Shown: positions 43,366 through 53,391, counted from the first letter of the stretch. The stretch is 64,000 nt of DNA from UBA2638 sp046293135 (GCA_046293135.1 JBKBPR010000004.1:1-64000), one strand, 5' to 3'. A program made the numbers and translations. Notes: generated by a model not told the origin, from the letters alone.

Positions 43366-44400
43366 TTATGCGCTGATTCTCTGTTTTTGCGAACTCTCGA
43401 GGATTTGCAAGGCTTTGAGGATGACAGTTTCATCGGCGCCGTCCTCATAGGGCAGGGTGCTGAGCGCTCTACGCCATGATTTTGCACCACTCTGATGATG
43501 ATATAGCCCCAAAATATGACGCGTGATGGATTTGATCGGTGTGCCGAAGCGGGCGTTTTGTTCGCGGGCATACTCCACCATGGCGCGGGCGATTTTCTCG
43601 CGCCCCAAAATGGAATGATGGCCGAAAATTTTACGCTCGACCTCAGCCATGAAATACGGGTTTTGGTAGGCTTCGCGGCCAATCATAACCCCGTCAGTAT
43701 GCCTCAGAGCTTCGCGGATCGTGTCAATATCAGTCAGCCCGCCATTGAGCTGAATATTGAGGTCGGGGCGGCGTTTTTTAAGAGCGTAAACCCGCTCGTA
43801 ATTCAATTCGGGGATTTCGCGGTTCTCCTTCGGGCTTAACCCCTTCAGCCAAGCCTTACGGGCATGGAGAATAAAAGTTTTACAGCCCTTATCCGCAATC
43901 TTATCCACAAAGTTATCCAAGAACGGCGCATCATCCAATTCATCAACGCCGATGCGGCATTTTACGGTGATCGGGATTTTGCCCTCAACGGCCTCTATCA
44001 TCGCTTCAACACCTTCGGCGACAAGGTCGGGGGTTTTCATCAGGCAAGCGCCGAATAAACCGCTTTGCACACGGTCTGACGGGCAACCGCAGTTCAAATT
44101 CACCTCATCATAGCCGTAATCCAGCGCAATTGAGGCGCATTCGGCGAGTTGATGCGGTGATGCCCCGCCAAGCTGCAGCGCCAAAGGGTGTTCGGAGCGG
44201 TCAAAGCGCAAAAATCGCTCGCGGTCACCGTGTAAAATCGCCCCTGTTGTAATCATTTCTGTGTAAAGTCTTGAATTGGGGGATATTTTGCGCATAAAAT
44301 AACGGAAGTGCCTGTCCGTCCAGTCCATCATCGGCGCGATGGAAATGGTCGGTAAGGGCTCGTTATTCGCTTCAGGCGTGCTGTTCGGTGCGCTGTTCAT
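43366..44400 (-). CDS. dusA: tRNA-dihydrouridine synthase A
   Basis: DusA reduces uridines 20/20a in the tRNA D loop with FMN and NADPH. The 344-residue protein starts SIAPMMDWTDRHFRYFMRKI, has the catalytic cysteine in NLNCGCPSDRVQSG, VKCRIGVDELD and the FMN site MIGREAYQNPYFM. The pattern matches DusA rather than DusB or DusC. The N-terminus carries about 18 extra low-complexity residues. The start lies within the upstream divergent frame but no real gene overlaps it. Confidence 0.95.
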   Translation of the reverse strand: MNSAPNSTPEANNEPLPTISIAPMMDWTDRHFRYFMRKISPNSRLYTEMITTGAILHGDRERFLRFDRSEHPLALQLGGASPHQLAECASIALDYGYDEVNLNCGCPSDRVQSGLFGACLMKTPDLVAEGVEAMIEAVEGKIPITVKCRIGVDELDDAPFLDNFVDKIADKGCKTFILHARKAWLKGLSPKENREIPELNYERVYALKKRRPDLNIQLNGGLTDIDTIREALRHTDGVMIGREAYQNPYFMAEVERKIFGHHSILGREKIARAMVEYAREQNARFGTPIKSITRHILGLYHHQSGAKSWRRALSTLPYEDGADETVILKALQILESSQKQRISA

Positions 44401-44432
44401 GTCAATTCATACTTAGAGATTTGCAACGGATC

Positions 44433-44984
44433 ATGCAACGGAACTTATATCATTTTCAAATTTTTTCTCTGTTTTTGGCGATTTTTTGCGCATTTTTGGT
44501 GTTTAGCGCCCAAGCCCAAGCTCAGCAGCAAGCCGAAGTTCAAGAGCCGCCATCGGCTTTTTCGGTGACGGGGTTGCATATTCCGCGTTTTGTGACTTTG
44601 GCGAGCGAGCGCGTTTTTATGCGCGCCGGGCCGGGGCAGAAATATCCGGTATTGTGGGAATATAGCCGCCGCGGTCTGCCCGTTGAAATTGTGATGGAGT
44701 TTGATGTCTGGCGCAAAATCCGTGACAGTGAGGGTGCGGAAGGCTGGGTGCATAAATCGCTTCTATCTGGGCGACGCGCCGGCATTGTGAAATATGATGA
44801 TCTGGTTTCGGTGTTTCGCCGCCCTGAAACAACCGCAAGGCTGATGGCCTATGCCCAGCCTGAGGCGATTATATCGCTCGAAACCTGCACGAATGGCTGG
44901 TGCCAGGTCAGGGCGCAGGGTTATTCTGGCTGGATGGAAAGAAAATTCATCTGGGGTGTTTACGAGGCTGAAGAATTCAATTAA
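44433..44984 (+). CDS. Secreted protein with two SH3-like (bacterial) domains
   Basis: The ATG at 44433 gives 183 residues beginning with a signal peptide (LFLAIFCAFLVFSAQAQAQ, cleavage near residue 30). The mature part carries two SH3b-type repeats: ASERVFMRAGPGQKYPVLWEY...EGWVHKSLLSGRR and VSVFRRPETTARLMAYAQPE...GYSGWMERKFIW. Such proteins bind cell-wall peptides in the periplasm. It diverges from dusA. Confidence 0.85.
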   Translation: MQRNLYHFQIFSLFLAIFCAFLVFSAQAQAQQQAEVQEPPSAFSVTGLHIPRFVTLASERVFMRAGPGQKYPVLWEYSRRGLPVEIVMEFDVWRKIRDSEGAEGWVHKSLLSGRRAGIVKYDDLVSVFRRPETTARLMAYAQPEAIISLETCTNGWCQVRAQGYSGWMERKFIWGVYEAEEFN

Positions 44985-45135
44985 TCTTTTAGACATAAGG
45001 TGATTCATCACCTTTTTCTTTTTTACCCTTCTGCTTTTTGACTGCTTACGCGTTTTTCCTTCTCAAGACTTTCCTGCTTTATCTGCTTCCTTCCTTTTTT
45101 GTTCCACAATCAAAATTCCAGAGTTGAACGTTTTC

Positions 45136-46113
45136 ATGGTTGCTTTGACCAACAAGCCTGAAATGGGATCGCGTTTATACAGCGCATTGATCAATCTTGC
45201 GAGCAGCCTTGATCGCGGCGTGGACTATTCGCTTCTGCTACAGCATCTTGCGGGCGTATTGGTGGAAACATTTCTGGTATTTGATGAGCCTGATACCGCC
45301 TTGCAGGCTGGATTTAAAAAGCTGAGCCATGATTTGAGCGCAGCTCCGATGGCGGGTGATTTGTGGGCTGGGGCTATTGCGCCATCGCATATTGTCGATT
45401 GCGAGACCGAGCGAGGACGCACCGCGGCGCGGCTCTTCTTTGAAGATTGGATGGATTGCGCCTATGAATTTCACGCGCTGGTATCGGATATTGCTGTGCA
45501 ATGCGTATTGCAATGGGAGGGCGAGGAGGGGATTCCGCGAGCTGAAACGCTCAGACTTCTATATGAATATGCGCGGCTGGCGATGTCATACGAGATTGCG
45601 GCGCAGGAGTTGTGCGATATTGCAATCGAGCTGCATGTCGGGCGCAAGAACTGGACATTGGGGGATTGTATTTCGGCGCTCAGCGCGGTGGCGGGGCGGC
45701 GCTTGGCGATTTCGCTCAACTCCAATACGTGCATGATATTCAAAGGTTCGGAAATTCCCGATAACCTCGATCAGATCGTGTATGTCATGACCAAGGAGGC
45801 CGTACGGCTGGGCGTTCCAGCGGGCGGGGATTGGCGCTTCGGGCTGGCCGCCAATGATATGCCGATCAATGCGCCTGTGAAGCTGATTGAGGGTATGGAG
45901 CCTGTCTGCGATACGTTTTTCTCAGCGATTGCGCTGTATGATAATTTCGATCAGGCTGTGGCCTGCGCCAAGGCGGCGGGGCGTATGATTGCCGTTGCCA
46001 CAGGCGGAGAGTTGCCGGAGATTGAACCGGCGATTGCAAAGCCGCTCGCAATGGCGGCAATGAGCGAGTCTTACAAATATGTTTGTATGGATTACAAATC
46101 TGCTATTGGCTAA
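45136..46113 (+). CDS. Unrecognised 325-residue protein
   Basis: I use the ATG at 45136 (MVALTNKPEMG); an in-frame TTG lies 12 bases upstream. The product is soluble and helical, with a long acidic middle and several cysteines, including IVDCETERGR, DWMDCAYEF, IAVQCVLQW and ELCDIAIE. The C-terminal third (YVMTKEAVRLGVPAGGDWRF...GRMIAVATGGELPEIEP) looks conserved. No domain is recognised. It sits 148 bases before fabA on the same strand, with no terminator between that I can support. Confidence 0.6.
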   Translation: MVALTNKPEMGSRLYSALINLASSLDRGVDYSLLLQHLAGVLVETFLVFDEPDTALQAGFKKLSHDLSAAPMAGDLWAGAIAPSHIVDCETERGRTAARLFFEDWMDCAYEFHALVSDIAVQCVLQWEGEEGIPRAETLRLLYEYARLAMSYEIAAQELCDIAIELHVGRKNWTLGDCISALSAVAGRRLAISLNSNTCMIFKGSEIPDNLDQIVYVMTKEAVRLGVPAGGDWRFGLAANDMPINAPVKLIEGMEPVCDTFFSAIALYDNFDQAVACAKAAGRMIAVATGGELPEIEPAIAKPLAMAAMSESYKYVCMDYKSAIG

Positions 46114-46261
46114 GGCGTATTTAGAAGTACGCCCCCTCATTTTCAAGACATTGTGAATTTTTTTCATTCCGCCCTTGCCGCGTCCTTTATGAAGGCTTAT
46201 AAAGGCAGACATGGTGAATGCAAATAACGCGATCAGAAATGATAACGATGAGGGGAACCGC

Positions 46262-46783
46262 ATGAGCTTTACGCCCAAAGCGAATTACAGCTACGATGAT
46301 ATTCTTGAATGCGGGCATGGCCGCTTGTTCGGCCCTGGCAATGCGAAATTGCCCTTGCCGCCGATGCTGATGTTTGACCGCATCACCCATGTCAGCCTTG
46401 AAGGCGGCGCGCATGGCAAAGGTGTGATCGAGGCTGAGTTTGATATCAATCCTGATCTGTGGTTTTTCAAGTGCCATTTTGAGGGCGACCCTGTTATGCC
46501 GGGCTGTTTGGGTTTGGATGCGTTGTGGCAGCTTTTGGGCTTTTATCTTGGCTGGACGGGTGCGCCGGGCTCTGGCCGCGCTTTGGGCTTGGGTGAGTTG
46601 AAACTCACAGGGCAAGTGCAGCCCTCAACCAAATTGGTGAAATATGTCGTCGATGTGAAACGCGTTATCAACCGCAAGCTGGTCTTGGGGATTGGTGATG
46701 GCAAGATGTATGCGGATGGTCAGCTGATCTATGAAGCCGAGGGCTTGAAGGTCGGACTGTTTGATAATCCGTCGGCGATGTAA
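46262..46783 (+). CDS. fabA: 3-hydroxydecanoyl-ACP dehydratase/isomerase
   Basis: FabA makes trans-2 and cis-3 decenoyl-ACP, the branch point to unsaturated fatty acids. The ATG at 46262 (MSFTPKANYSYDDIL), preceded by GAGGGG, gives 173 residues, the usual length. The active site is CHFEGDPVMPGCLGLDALWQ with the catalytic His and Asp. fabB follows, as in the classical anaerobic pathway. Confidence 0.96.
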   Translation: MSFTPKANYSYDDILECGHGRLFGPGNAKLPLPPMLMFDRITHVSLEGGAHGKGVIEAEFDINPDLWFFKCHFEGDPVMPGCLGLDALWQLLGFYLGWTGAPGSGRALGLGELKLTGQVQPSTKLVKYVVDVKRVINRKLVLGIGDGKMYADGQLIYEAEGLKVGLFDNPSAM

Positions 46784-46837
46784 AATCGTATATTTTTATT
46801 CAACGCAGTAATCCGTTAATTGGGGAGTTATTTCAAG

Positions 46838-48070
46838 ATGAGGGGAAATCGCCGTGTTGTGATTACCGGTCTGGGGATTGTGTCTTGTATCGGCAACAAT
46901 CAGGCCGAAGTGCTGGAAAGTCTGAAAGCCGGAAAAAGCGGTATTTCGTTTGCGCCTGAATATGCCGAAATGGGCTTTCGCTCGCATGTTCATGGTCGCC
47001 CTTCGATCAATCTTGAGGAGAATATCGACAAGCGCCTGTTCCGCTTTATGGGGGATGCGGCGGCCTATACGCATTTGTCGATGGAGCAGGCGATTGCCGA
47101 TGCGGGGCTGAGCGAGAGCGACGTCAGTAACGAACGCACAGGAATTATCGTCGGCTCAGGCGGGCCTTCGACACGGGCGCAAGTGGCCGCAGCCGATATC
47201 ACCCGCGAGAAAGGTCCCAAGCGCGTTGGCCCGTTTGCCGTTCCCAAGGCGATGTGCTCGACCACCTCGGCCACGGCGGCGACGAATTTCAAGATCAAGG
47301 GCGTGAATTACACGATTTCTTCGGCCTGCAGCACATCTGCGCATTGTATCGGCAACGCCGCGGAGCAGATTTTGCTTGGCAAGCAGGATATTATGTTTGC
47401 TGGCGGCGGTGAGGAGCTCGATTGGACGCTTTCCGTCCTCTTCGATGCCATGGGCGCGATGTCTTCGAAATACAACGATACACCCGATAAAGCCGCGCGG
47501 GCTTATGATGCTGACCGCGACGGATTTGTGATTTCCGGCGGCGGCGGGATTGTTGTGCTGGAGGAGCTGGAACACGCCAAGGCGCGCGGTGCGAAGATTT
47601 ACGGCGAAGTGACAGGATACGGCGCAACCTCTGACGGGCATGATATGGTCGCGCCAAGCGGTGAGGGCGGTATGCGCGCTATGAAGCTGGCGATGGCAAC
47701 AATCAACAAGCCTGTGACTTATATCAACACGCATGGAACTTCGACTCCTGTCGGGGATATCGGTGAATTAAACGCGATTAAACAGGCTTTTGAAGGTGTG
47801 CAGGATATTCCGCATATCAGCGCCACAAAATCAATGACGGGGCATTCTCTCGGCGCAACAGGCGTGCAGGAGGCGATTTATTGCCTGCTGATGATGCAGC
47901 ATAATTTCGTCGCGCCGAGCATCAATGTGTTTAATCTTGATGAGGGCGCGAAGGGCTTCCCGATTGCCACCAGCCGCGTTGATAATGTCACGCATCAAAC
48001 TCTGATTTCCAACAGTTTCGGCTTTGGCGGGACAAATTGCTGTCTGGCCATGAGCAAGTATGAGGATTAA
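46838..48070 (+). CDS. fabB: Beta-ketoacyl-ACP synthase I
   Basis: FabB elongates the cis-unsaturated chain. The 410-residue protein has the catalytic Cys in SSACSTSAHC and the two histidines in INTHGTSTPVGD and TKSMTGHSLGATG. The ATG at 46838 (MRGNRRVVITGLG) follows a GGGGAG ribosome-binding site. The fabA-fabB pair marks FabA-dependent unsaturated fatty-acid synthesis. Confidence 0.96.
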   Translation: MRGNRRVVITGLGIVSCIGNNQAEVLESLKAGKSGISFAPEYAEMGFRSHVHGRPSINLEENIDKRLFRFMGDAAAYTHLSMEQAIADAGLSESDVSNERTGIIVGSGGPSTRAQVAAADITREKGPKRVGPFAVPKAMCSTTSATAATNFKIKGVNYTISSACSTSAHCIGNAAEQILLGKQDIMFAGGGEELDWTLSVLFDAMGAMSSKYNDTPDKAARAYDADRDGFVISGGGGIVVLEELEHAKARGAKIYGEVTGYGATSDGHDMVAPSGEGGMRAMKLAMATINKPVTYINTHGTSTPVGDIGELNAIKQAFEGVQDIPHISATKSMTGHSLGATGVQEAIYCLLMMQHNFVAPSINVFNLDEGAKGFPIATSRVDNVTHQTLISNSFGFGGTNCCLAMSKYED

Positions 48071-48075
48071 AATCT

Positions 48076-48891
48076 ATGCATCATAATTTGATGAAGGGCA
48101 AAAAAGGCCTGATTATGGGGGTGGCGAATGACCACTCTATCGCTTGGGGCATGGCCAAGGCGCTGCATGAGGCGGGGGCGGAAATGGCCTTCACCTATCA
48201 GGGCGAAGCCTTTGGCAAGCGCGTCAAGCCGCTTGTGGAATCGATCGGCTCAACTGTGGTGCTGGATTGCGATGTTACCAGTGAGGGCGATCTGGACACG
48301 GTCTTTGCCGCCCTGAAAAAGGAATGGGGCGGGATTGATTTTATCGTTCATGCGATTGCCTATTCGAATAAGGACGAGCTGCAAGGCCGTTATGTCGATA
48401 CATCCTTGGATAACTTCCTCAAAACTATGCATATTTCCTGCTATTCCTTTACCTCCGTGATGCGGCGGGCGCGGGAATTGATGGCGGATCGCGGCGGCTC
48501 TGCTGTCACTTTAAGCTATTACGGCGCGGAAAAGGTCATGCCGAATTACAATGTTATGGGCGTTGCCAAGGCGGCGCTGGAGGCGTCCACGCGCTATCTG
48601 GCTGCTGATCTTGGCTCTGAGGGTATTCGCGTGAATGCAATCTCGGCGGGACCGATGCGGACATTGGCGGGGGCTGTGATCGGCGGCTCGCGCATGACGT
48701 ATAAATATACGAATTTGTCCTCACCGCTGCGCCGTCCGGTTGAGCTTGAAGAGCTTGGCGGAACGGGCGTTTATCTGCTCTCCGACCTTTCAAGCGCGGT
48801 GACGGGGGAGGTGCATTACGTCGATTGCGGCTTTAACGCTATGGGTATGCCGCCACACAGCCAGCTTCAGGCGATTACAGAGAAATCCTGA
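48076..48891 (+). CDS. fabI: Enoyl-ACP reductase
   Basis: FabI reduces enoyl-ACP with NADH in the last step of each elongation cycle. The 271-residue protein has GKKGLIMGVANDHSIAWGMAKAL for the nucleotide and the Y-x6-K pair in YNVMGVAK, preceded by SYYGAEKVMPN. It is six bases after the fabB stop, so all three fab genes form one operon. Confidence 0.96.
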   Translation: MHHNLMKGKKGLIMGVANDHSIAWGMAKALHEAGAEMAFTYQGEAFGKRVKPLVESIGSTVVLDCDVTSEGDLDTVFAALKKEWGGIDFIVHAIAYSNKDELQGRYVDTSLDNFLKTMHISCYSFTSVMRRARELMADRGGSAVTLSYYGAEKVMPNYNVMGVAKAALEASTRYLAADLGSEGIRVNAISAGPMRTLAGAVIGGSRMTYKYTNLSSPLRRPVELEELGGTGVYLLSDLSSAVTGEVHYVDCGFNAMGMPPHSQLQAITEKS

Positions 48892-48928
48892 TTTGCGGCT
48901 TAAAGGCTAATAACCGCGCATTGCAAAT

Positions 48929-49681
48929 TTAATGCACAGTCAGCAAGTTTTCCAAAATCACATCGGGTGTGTCGCTGAAAAATGAATCCACACCCCAATT
49001 CTGAAGCTCGCGGGCGCGGATCGGATCATTGATCGTATAGGCCAGAACAGGCAATTCAAGCTCCAGCGCGTCTTCAAGCTGTTCGCGTGTGATGTGGTTG
49101 CCACTGACATTGATTGTCGCAACATCGAGATATTCGGCAAGTTCCGCCCAGTTTTCAGGCCATTCCTTGGGGAGCAGCAAGCCGCGCTTCCAATCGGCGG
49201 CCAAATCTTGCGCGGTTTCAAGGCTCACATGCTGAAACGAAGAAATCAGCAGCCTGTCATGGTCATCCCAGATATGTGAGAGCAAATCCAGAGCGACTTC
49301 GGTGGTTTCGCGTTCGCGTCCGGGGCAGGGCTTTAGCTCAAGATTAAGACCAAGATTGCGTTCGATCAAAACATCGACGACCTCTTCAAGGGTCGGAATT
49401 TTCAGGCCAATAAAGCTGCTACCGAACCAGCTTCCCGCATCCAGCTCGCGCAAGTCCTTCATATCCAAATCGGCAATATTGCCTTGCGTTCCGGTTGTGC
49501 GCTCCAGCGTTTCATCATGGAAAATAACGGGGATTTGATCGCGGGTCAGCTTGACGTCCAGCTCGACCCATTCCACGCCCATATCGGCGGCGGTATGAAT
49601 GCCGACCAGCGTATTCTCAGGCGCATATCCGGCCGCGCCACGATGGCCAATAACTTTGGGGAGTTTCAACATAGGGCGCAT
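48929..49681 (-). CDS. Glycerophosphodiester phosphodiesterase
   Basis: The enzyme cuts glycerophosphodiesters to glycerol-3-phosphate and an alcohol. The 250-residue protein has the GDPD signature VIGHRGAAGYAPENT, WVELDVKLTRDQIPVIFHDETLERTTG (E-x-D and His), and a late ELPVLAYTINDP segment. There is no signal peptide, so it is cytoplasmic. I choose the ATG at 49681; an ATG at 49672 is equally likely, and a TTG at 49702 less so. It converges with fabI. Confidence 0.92.
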   Translation of the reverse strand: MRPMLKLPKVIGHRGAAGYAPENTLVGIHTAADMGVEWVELDVKLTRDQIPVIFHDETLERTTGTQGNIADLDMKDLRELDAGSWFGSSFIGLKIPTLEEVVDVLIERNLGLNLELKPCPGRERETTEVALDLLSHIWDDHDRLLISSFQHVSLETAQDLAADWKRGLLLPKEWPENWAELAEYLDVATINVSGNHITREQLEDALELELPVLAYTINDPIRARELQNWGVDSFFSDTPDVILENLLTVH

Positions 49682-49720
49682 CTTAGGCGAGTTTTTTCGC
49701 AAAAGCTATCGTGAATAAAA

Positions 49721-50197
49721 CTATTGAGAATTTTGCGCGATTTTTTCTATGGCGGGGGCATAATTCTGGGCGGCGGCCATGGCGTAATATTTGGCGGCCT
49801 CTGTCCTTTGGTCAATGGAATTCGCGCTATAGATCAGAATATCGCCATATAGCGTTTGTGCGGGGGCGTATCCGTCATCGGCGATATCTTTGAGCATTTT
49901 TAATCCCGCAACCCTATATAGCCGCGAGAAAAGCCCTTTGTTCAATAAGGTCAGCGCGGTTTGATATTGCTTTTCGTCGTTTTGAAAGCTGGCGCGGAAT
50001 TTGTGAATGGCTATATCGGTGTGAAAAATCTCGGTTTGATAATTCTGCGCCACATACCAATGGGCGCTACGATTGACTTTCAGCGTAATCATCGCCGCGC
50101 AAAATACCGTGCTGAGCAGCAAGGTACATAGCAAAACCTGCCGCAAAATCTTTCGCGGGCGGGGCAGGTCATTGGACAGGTATTTTTTCAAAATCAT
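49721..50197 (-). CDS. Membrane-anchored Sel1-like repeat protein
   Basis: The ATG at 50197 gives 158 residues. One membrane helix lies at about 20-40 (QVLLCTLLLSTVFCAAMITL); the rest faces the periplasm. The C-terminus has at least one Sel1-like repeat (DGYAPAQTLYGDILIYSA...EAAKYYAMAAAQNYAPAIEKIA). Such repeats bind proteins. The function here is unknown. Confidence 0.7.
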   Translation of the reverse strand: MILKKYLSNDLPRPRKILRQVLLCTLLLSTVFCAAMITLKVNRSAHWYVAQNYQTEIFHTDIAIHKFRASFQNDEKQYQTALTLLNKGLFSRLYRVAGLKMLKDIADDGYAPAQTLYGDILIYSANSIDQRTEAAKYYAMAAAQNYAPAIEKIAQNSQ

Positions 50198-50235
50198 ATA
50201 CAATTAAGTATACCATATAATACGAAAAACAATCC

Positions 50236-50277
50236 AAAAGCCTGTTTTGCAATTCTCGAAAAATGTCAGGGGCTTTT
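50236..50277 (-). terminator. Terminator-like hairpin after gpmA
   Basis: AAAAGCCTG (50236-50244) pairs imperfectly with CAGGGGCTTTT (50267-50277) across a long loop, directly behind the gpmA stop. The T-run is short. It is plausible rather than certain. Confidence 0.45.
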
Positions 50278-50280
50278 ATT

Positions 50281-50913
50281 CTAAGCCGCGTGTTTATCGA
50301 GGAAATAGCGTTTTTTGATCTGGCCGTTTTCGATTTCGAAAACCAGCGGTACACCTGTCGGAAATTCGGCTTCGTTGATGGTGTCGGGCGTTTCTGCGCC
50401 CAAAATAATCAGCATGGCGCGAAGTGAATTCCCATGTGCGGCAATCAGGATATTCTTGCCCTGATCGAGCATCGGTTTAATCTCGCTGGTGAAATAGGGG
50501 CGCACGCGGTTTTCGACAACATCTTGCAGGCATTCGCCGCCCGGCGGGCGAATATCATAGGAGCGCCGCCAGATATGCACCTGATCCGCGCCGTATTTTT
50601 CGCGGGTTTCATCCTTATCAAGCCCTGTCAGGTCGCCGTAATCACGCTCTCTAAGGTCATCATGACGGATCATCGAGGTGATAAGATCATCACGCCCTGC
50701 GGCTTTCAGGGCAATCTCGGCGGTTCTGTTGGCGCGTTTAAGCGTGCTGGAGAAAACCTGATCGATAGCAATATCAGCGGCGGCGAGCTTTATGCCTGCT
50801 TCTTGCGCCTCTTGAACGCCAAGATCGCTTAAATCAATGTCGTAAAACCCCGTAAAGCGGTTTTCCAAATTCCATTGTGACTGGCCGTGGCGGAGAAGAA
50901 CGAGAATGCTCAT
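50281..50913 (-). CDS. gpmA: 2,3-bisphosphoglycerate-dependent phosphoglycerate mutase
   Basis: The enzyme converts 3- and 2-phosphoglycerate in glycolysis. The 210-residue protein has the phospho-His motif LLRHGQSQWNLENRFTGF, the second His in AAHGNSLRA and the RRSYDIRPPGG loop. The length is at the short end for the family, as in other alphaproteobacteria. It diverges from pnp. The 292-base gap between them is A/T-rich and holds no gene I can support, only the promoters and the pnp leader. Confidence 0.94.
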   Translation of the reverse strand: MSILVLLRHGQSQWNLENRFTGFYDIDLSDLGVQEAQEAGIKLAAADIAIDQVFSSTLKRANRTAEIALKAAGRDDLITSMIRHDDLRERDYGDLTGLDKDETREKYGADQVHIWRRSYDIRPPGGECLQDVVENRVRPYFTSEIKPMLDQGKNILIAAHGNSLRAMLIILGAETPDTINEAEFPTGVPLVFEIENGQIKKRYFLDKHAA

Positions 50914-51205
50914 GGTGCTATATTTCCTTTATTTCCTAAATTGTCTTTTGTCTTTGACTTTTGGCGGAAAAAATGGCACTCATAACGCTGATTGTAAAGG
51001 GATATTGATATACGGTTGACCGATAAAAATATTTTTATCTCATTTCAGGCTCTAATTGTGAATGAAAATATAAGTGTTTTTACCAGTCCGCCGAATATCC
51101 CTCCCTTACAAACAAATCGTAATATGCCGTCCAGCCTCTCTATCGGGAGCGTGGGGGCGTATTGATATAACACTTTGATTACAGAAAGAAAAAAAGGAAC
51201 TATAG

Positions 51206-53344
51206 ATGTTTAATGTTTACAGAAAAGAAATTGATTTTGCCGGTAAGACCCTCACGCTGGAAACGGGAAAAATTGCCCGTCAGGCCGATGGCGCGGTTTT
51301 GGCCACAATGGGCGAAACAACGGTTTTGTGCTGTGTGACGGCTGCAAAATCCATTAAGGACGGGCAGGACTTCTTCCCGCTTTCCGTTCACTATCAGGAA
51401 AAAACTTACGCTGCCGGAAAAATTCCGGGTGGCTTTTTCAAGCGCGAGGCACGCCCTAGCGAGAAGGAAACGCTTACATCCCGTTTGATTGACCGTCCCA
51501 TTCGTCCGCTTTTCCCGAAGGAGTTCTTGAACGAAGTTCAGGTGGTCGCGACCGTTATTTCACACGACCTTGAAAATGATCCTGACATGGTGGCGATGAT
51601 TGGTTGTTCTGCGGCGCTGACAATCTCCGGTATTCCGTTCATGGGGCCGATCGGTGGTGCGCGCGTTGGTTATGTTGACGGCAAGCTTGTTGTCAATCCG
51701 ACCATGCAAGAAGTAAAAGACTCCAAGCTGGATCTGGTTGTTGCTGGAACGCAAGAAGGGGTCTTGATGGTTGAATCCGAAGCCCATGAGCTGGATGAAA
51801 AAACGATGCTTGATGCGGTTATGTTCGGTTGGAAGTCGTTCCAGCCTGTGATCAACGGCATTATCGCTTTGGCGGAAATGTGCGCGAAAGATCCTTGGGA
51901 TGTGCCGGTTACGCCCGATCATATCACAAAGCTGGTGACAGAGATGTCCAAGAAATTTGCCAAGGATGTTGAAAAGGCTTATGGCTTTACCGATAAAATG
52001 GAGCGCCATGCCGCCCTTGCAAAGGTCAAGGAAGCTGCGCTGGAGTCCTTTATTGATGAGGAAAACGGCATTGATAAAAGCATCGTATCGGCCAATTTCA
52101 AAACGCTGGAAGCCGATGTTGTCCGCGGTCAGATTTTGAAAACAGGCAAGCGTATTGATACACGCGATACAAAAACCGTTCGTCTGATCATCTCCGAAGT
52201 TGGCGTGTTGCCGCGCTGTCACGGTTCGTCCTTGTTCACACGTGGTGAAACACAGGCGCTTGTGGTGACAACGCTCGGCACAGGTCAAGATGAGCAGATC
52301 ATCGATGCGATGGAAGGCGAATACAAAGAGCGCTTCATGCTGCATTATAACTTCCCGCCATATTCGGTGGGTGAGGCTGGCCGTATGGGGCCTCCGGGGC
52401 GCCGCGAAATCGGTCACGGTAAGCTGGCATGGCGCGCTATTCGTCCGCTTCTTCCTGCGGCTGAAGAATTCCCGTATACAATCCGCGCCGTTTCCGAGAT
52501 TACTGAGTCCAATGGCTCGTCCTCTATGGCGACAGTGTGCGGTACATCACTTTCGATGATGGATGCGGGCGTACCGTTGAAAGCGCCGATTGCGGGTATC
52601 GCCATGGGCTTGATCAAGGAAGGCAAGGATTTTGCCGTTCTTTCCGATATTCTCGGCGATGAAGATCACCTCGGCGATATGGATTTCAAAGTCGCCGGAA
52701 CGCAAGACGGTATCACCGCGCTGCAGATGGATATCAAGATCACCTCGATCACTGAGGAAATCATGAAAATCGCATTGGAGCAGGCACGCGAAGGCCGTTT
52801 GCACATTCTGGGCGAGATGGCGAAGGCTTTGACAGCTTCCCGCGATCAGCTCAATAAACATGCGCCGCAAATCGTTTCCATCAGCATTCCAACGGATAAA
52901 ATCCGCGAAGTGATCGGAACGGGCGGTAAGGTCATTCGTGACATTATCGAGAAAACAGGCACGAAAGTTGACATCGAGGATGATGGAACCGTCAAGGTCG
53001 CGGCCAATAACGCCGAGGCGATCGAGGCGGCGTTGCAGATGATCCGCAACATCACCGATGAGCCGGAAGTGAATAAGGTCTATGACGGTACAGTTGTGAA
53101 ATGCGTTGATTTCGGCGCGTTTGTGAACTTCATGGGCTCACGCGACGGTCTGGTGCATATCTCCGAGTTGCAAGATGCGCGCACAGCCAAAACCACCGAT
53201 GTCGTCAATGAAGGCGATAAGGTTAAGGTCATGGTGCTGGGCATGGATGACCGCGGCAAGGTCAAGCTTTCTATGAAGCGTGTAAATCAAGACACAGGCG
53301 CGATCATTGAAATCTCCGACAGCCCGAAGGAAAAAAGCGCCTAG
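51206..53344 (+). CDS. pnp: Polynucleotide phosphorylase
   Basis: PNPase degrades RNA 3' to 5' and makes ribonucleoside diphosphates. The 712-residue protein has two RNase PH-like domains, including GEGEYKERFMLHYNFPPYSVGE-type sequence and the second active-site region (AGTQDGITALQMDIKI), then a KH domain (IREVIGTGGKVIRDI) and an S1 domain (GTVVKCVDFGAFVNFMGSRDGLVHISEL). It runs toward rpsO on the opposite strand, which is not the usual rpsO-pnp order. Confidence 0.98.
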   Translation: MFNVYRKEIDFAGKTLTLETGKIARQADGAVLATMGETTVLCCVTAAKSIKDGQDFFPLSVHYQEKTYAAGKIPGGFFKREARPSEKETLTSRLIDRPIRPLFPKEFLNEVQVVATVISHDLENDPDMVAMIGCSAALTISGIPFMGPIGGARVGYVDGKLVVNPTMQEVKDSKLDLVVAGTQEGVLMVESEAHELDEKTMLDAVMFGWKSFQPVINGIIALAEMCAKDPWDVPVTPDHITKLVTEMSKKFAKDVEKAYGFTDKMERHAALAKVKEAALESFIDEENGIDKSIVSANFKTLEADVVRGQILKTGKRIDTRDTKTVRLIISEVGVLPRCHGSSLFTRGETQALVVTTLGTGQDEQIIDAMEGEYKERFMLHYNFPPYSVGEAGRMGPPGRREIGHGKLAWRAIRPLLPAAEEFPYTIRAVSEITESNGSSSMATVCGTSLSMMDAGVPLKAPIAGIAMGLIKEGKDFAVLSDILGDEDHLGDMDFKVAGTQDGITALQMDIKITSITEEIMKIALEQAREGRLHILGEMAKALTASRDQLNKHAPQIVSISIPTDKIREVIGTGGKVIRDIIEKTGTKVDIEDDGTVKVAANNAEAIEAALQMIRNITDEPEVNKVYDGTVVKCVDFGAFVNFMGSRDGLVHISELQDARTAKTTDVVNEGDKVKVMVLGMDDRGKVKLSMKRVNQDTGAIIEISDSPKEKSA

Positions 53345-53391
53345 GGTTTTCTAGTCTGCGCTTTGATCGCTTTAATCTATCCGAATAACCG

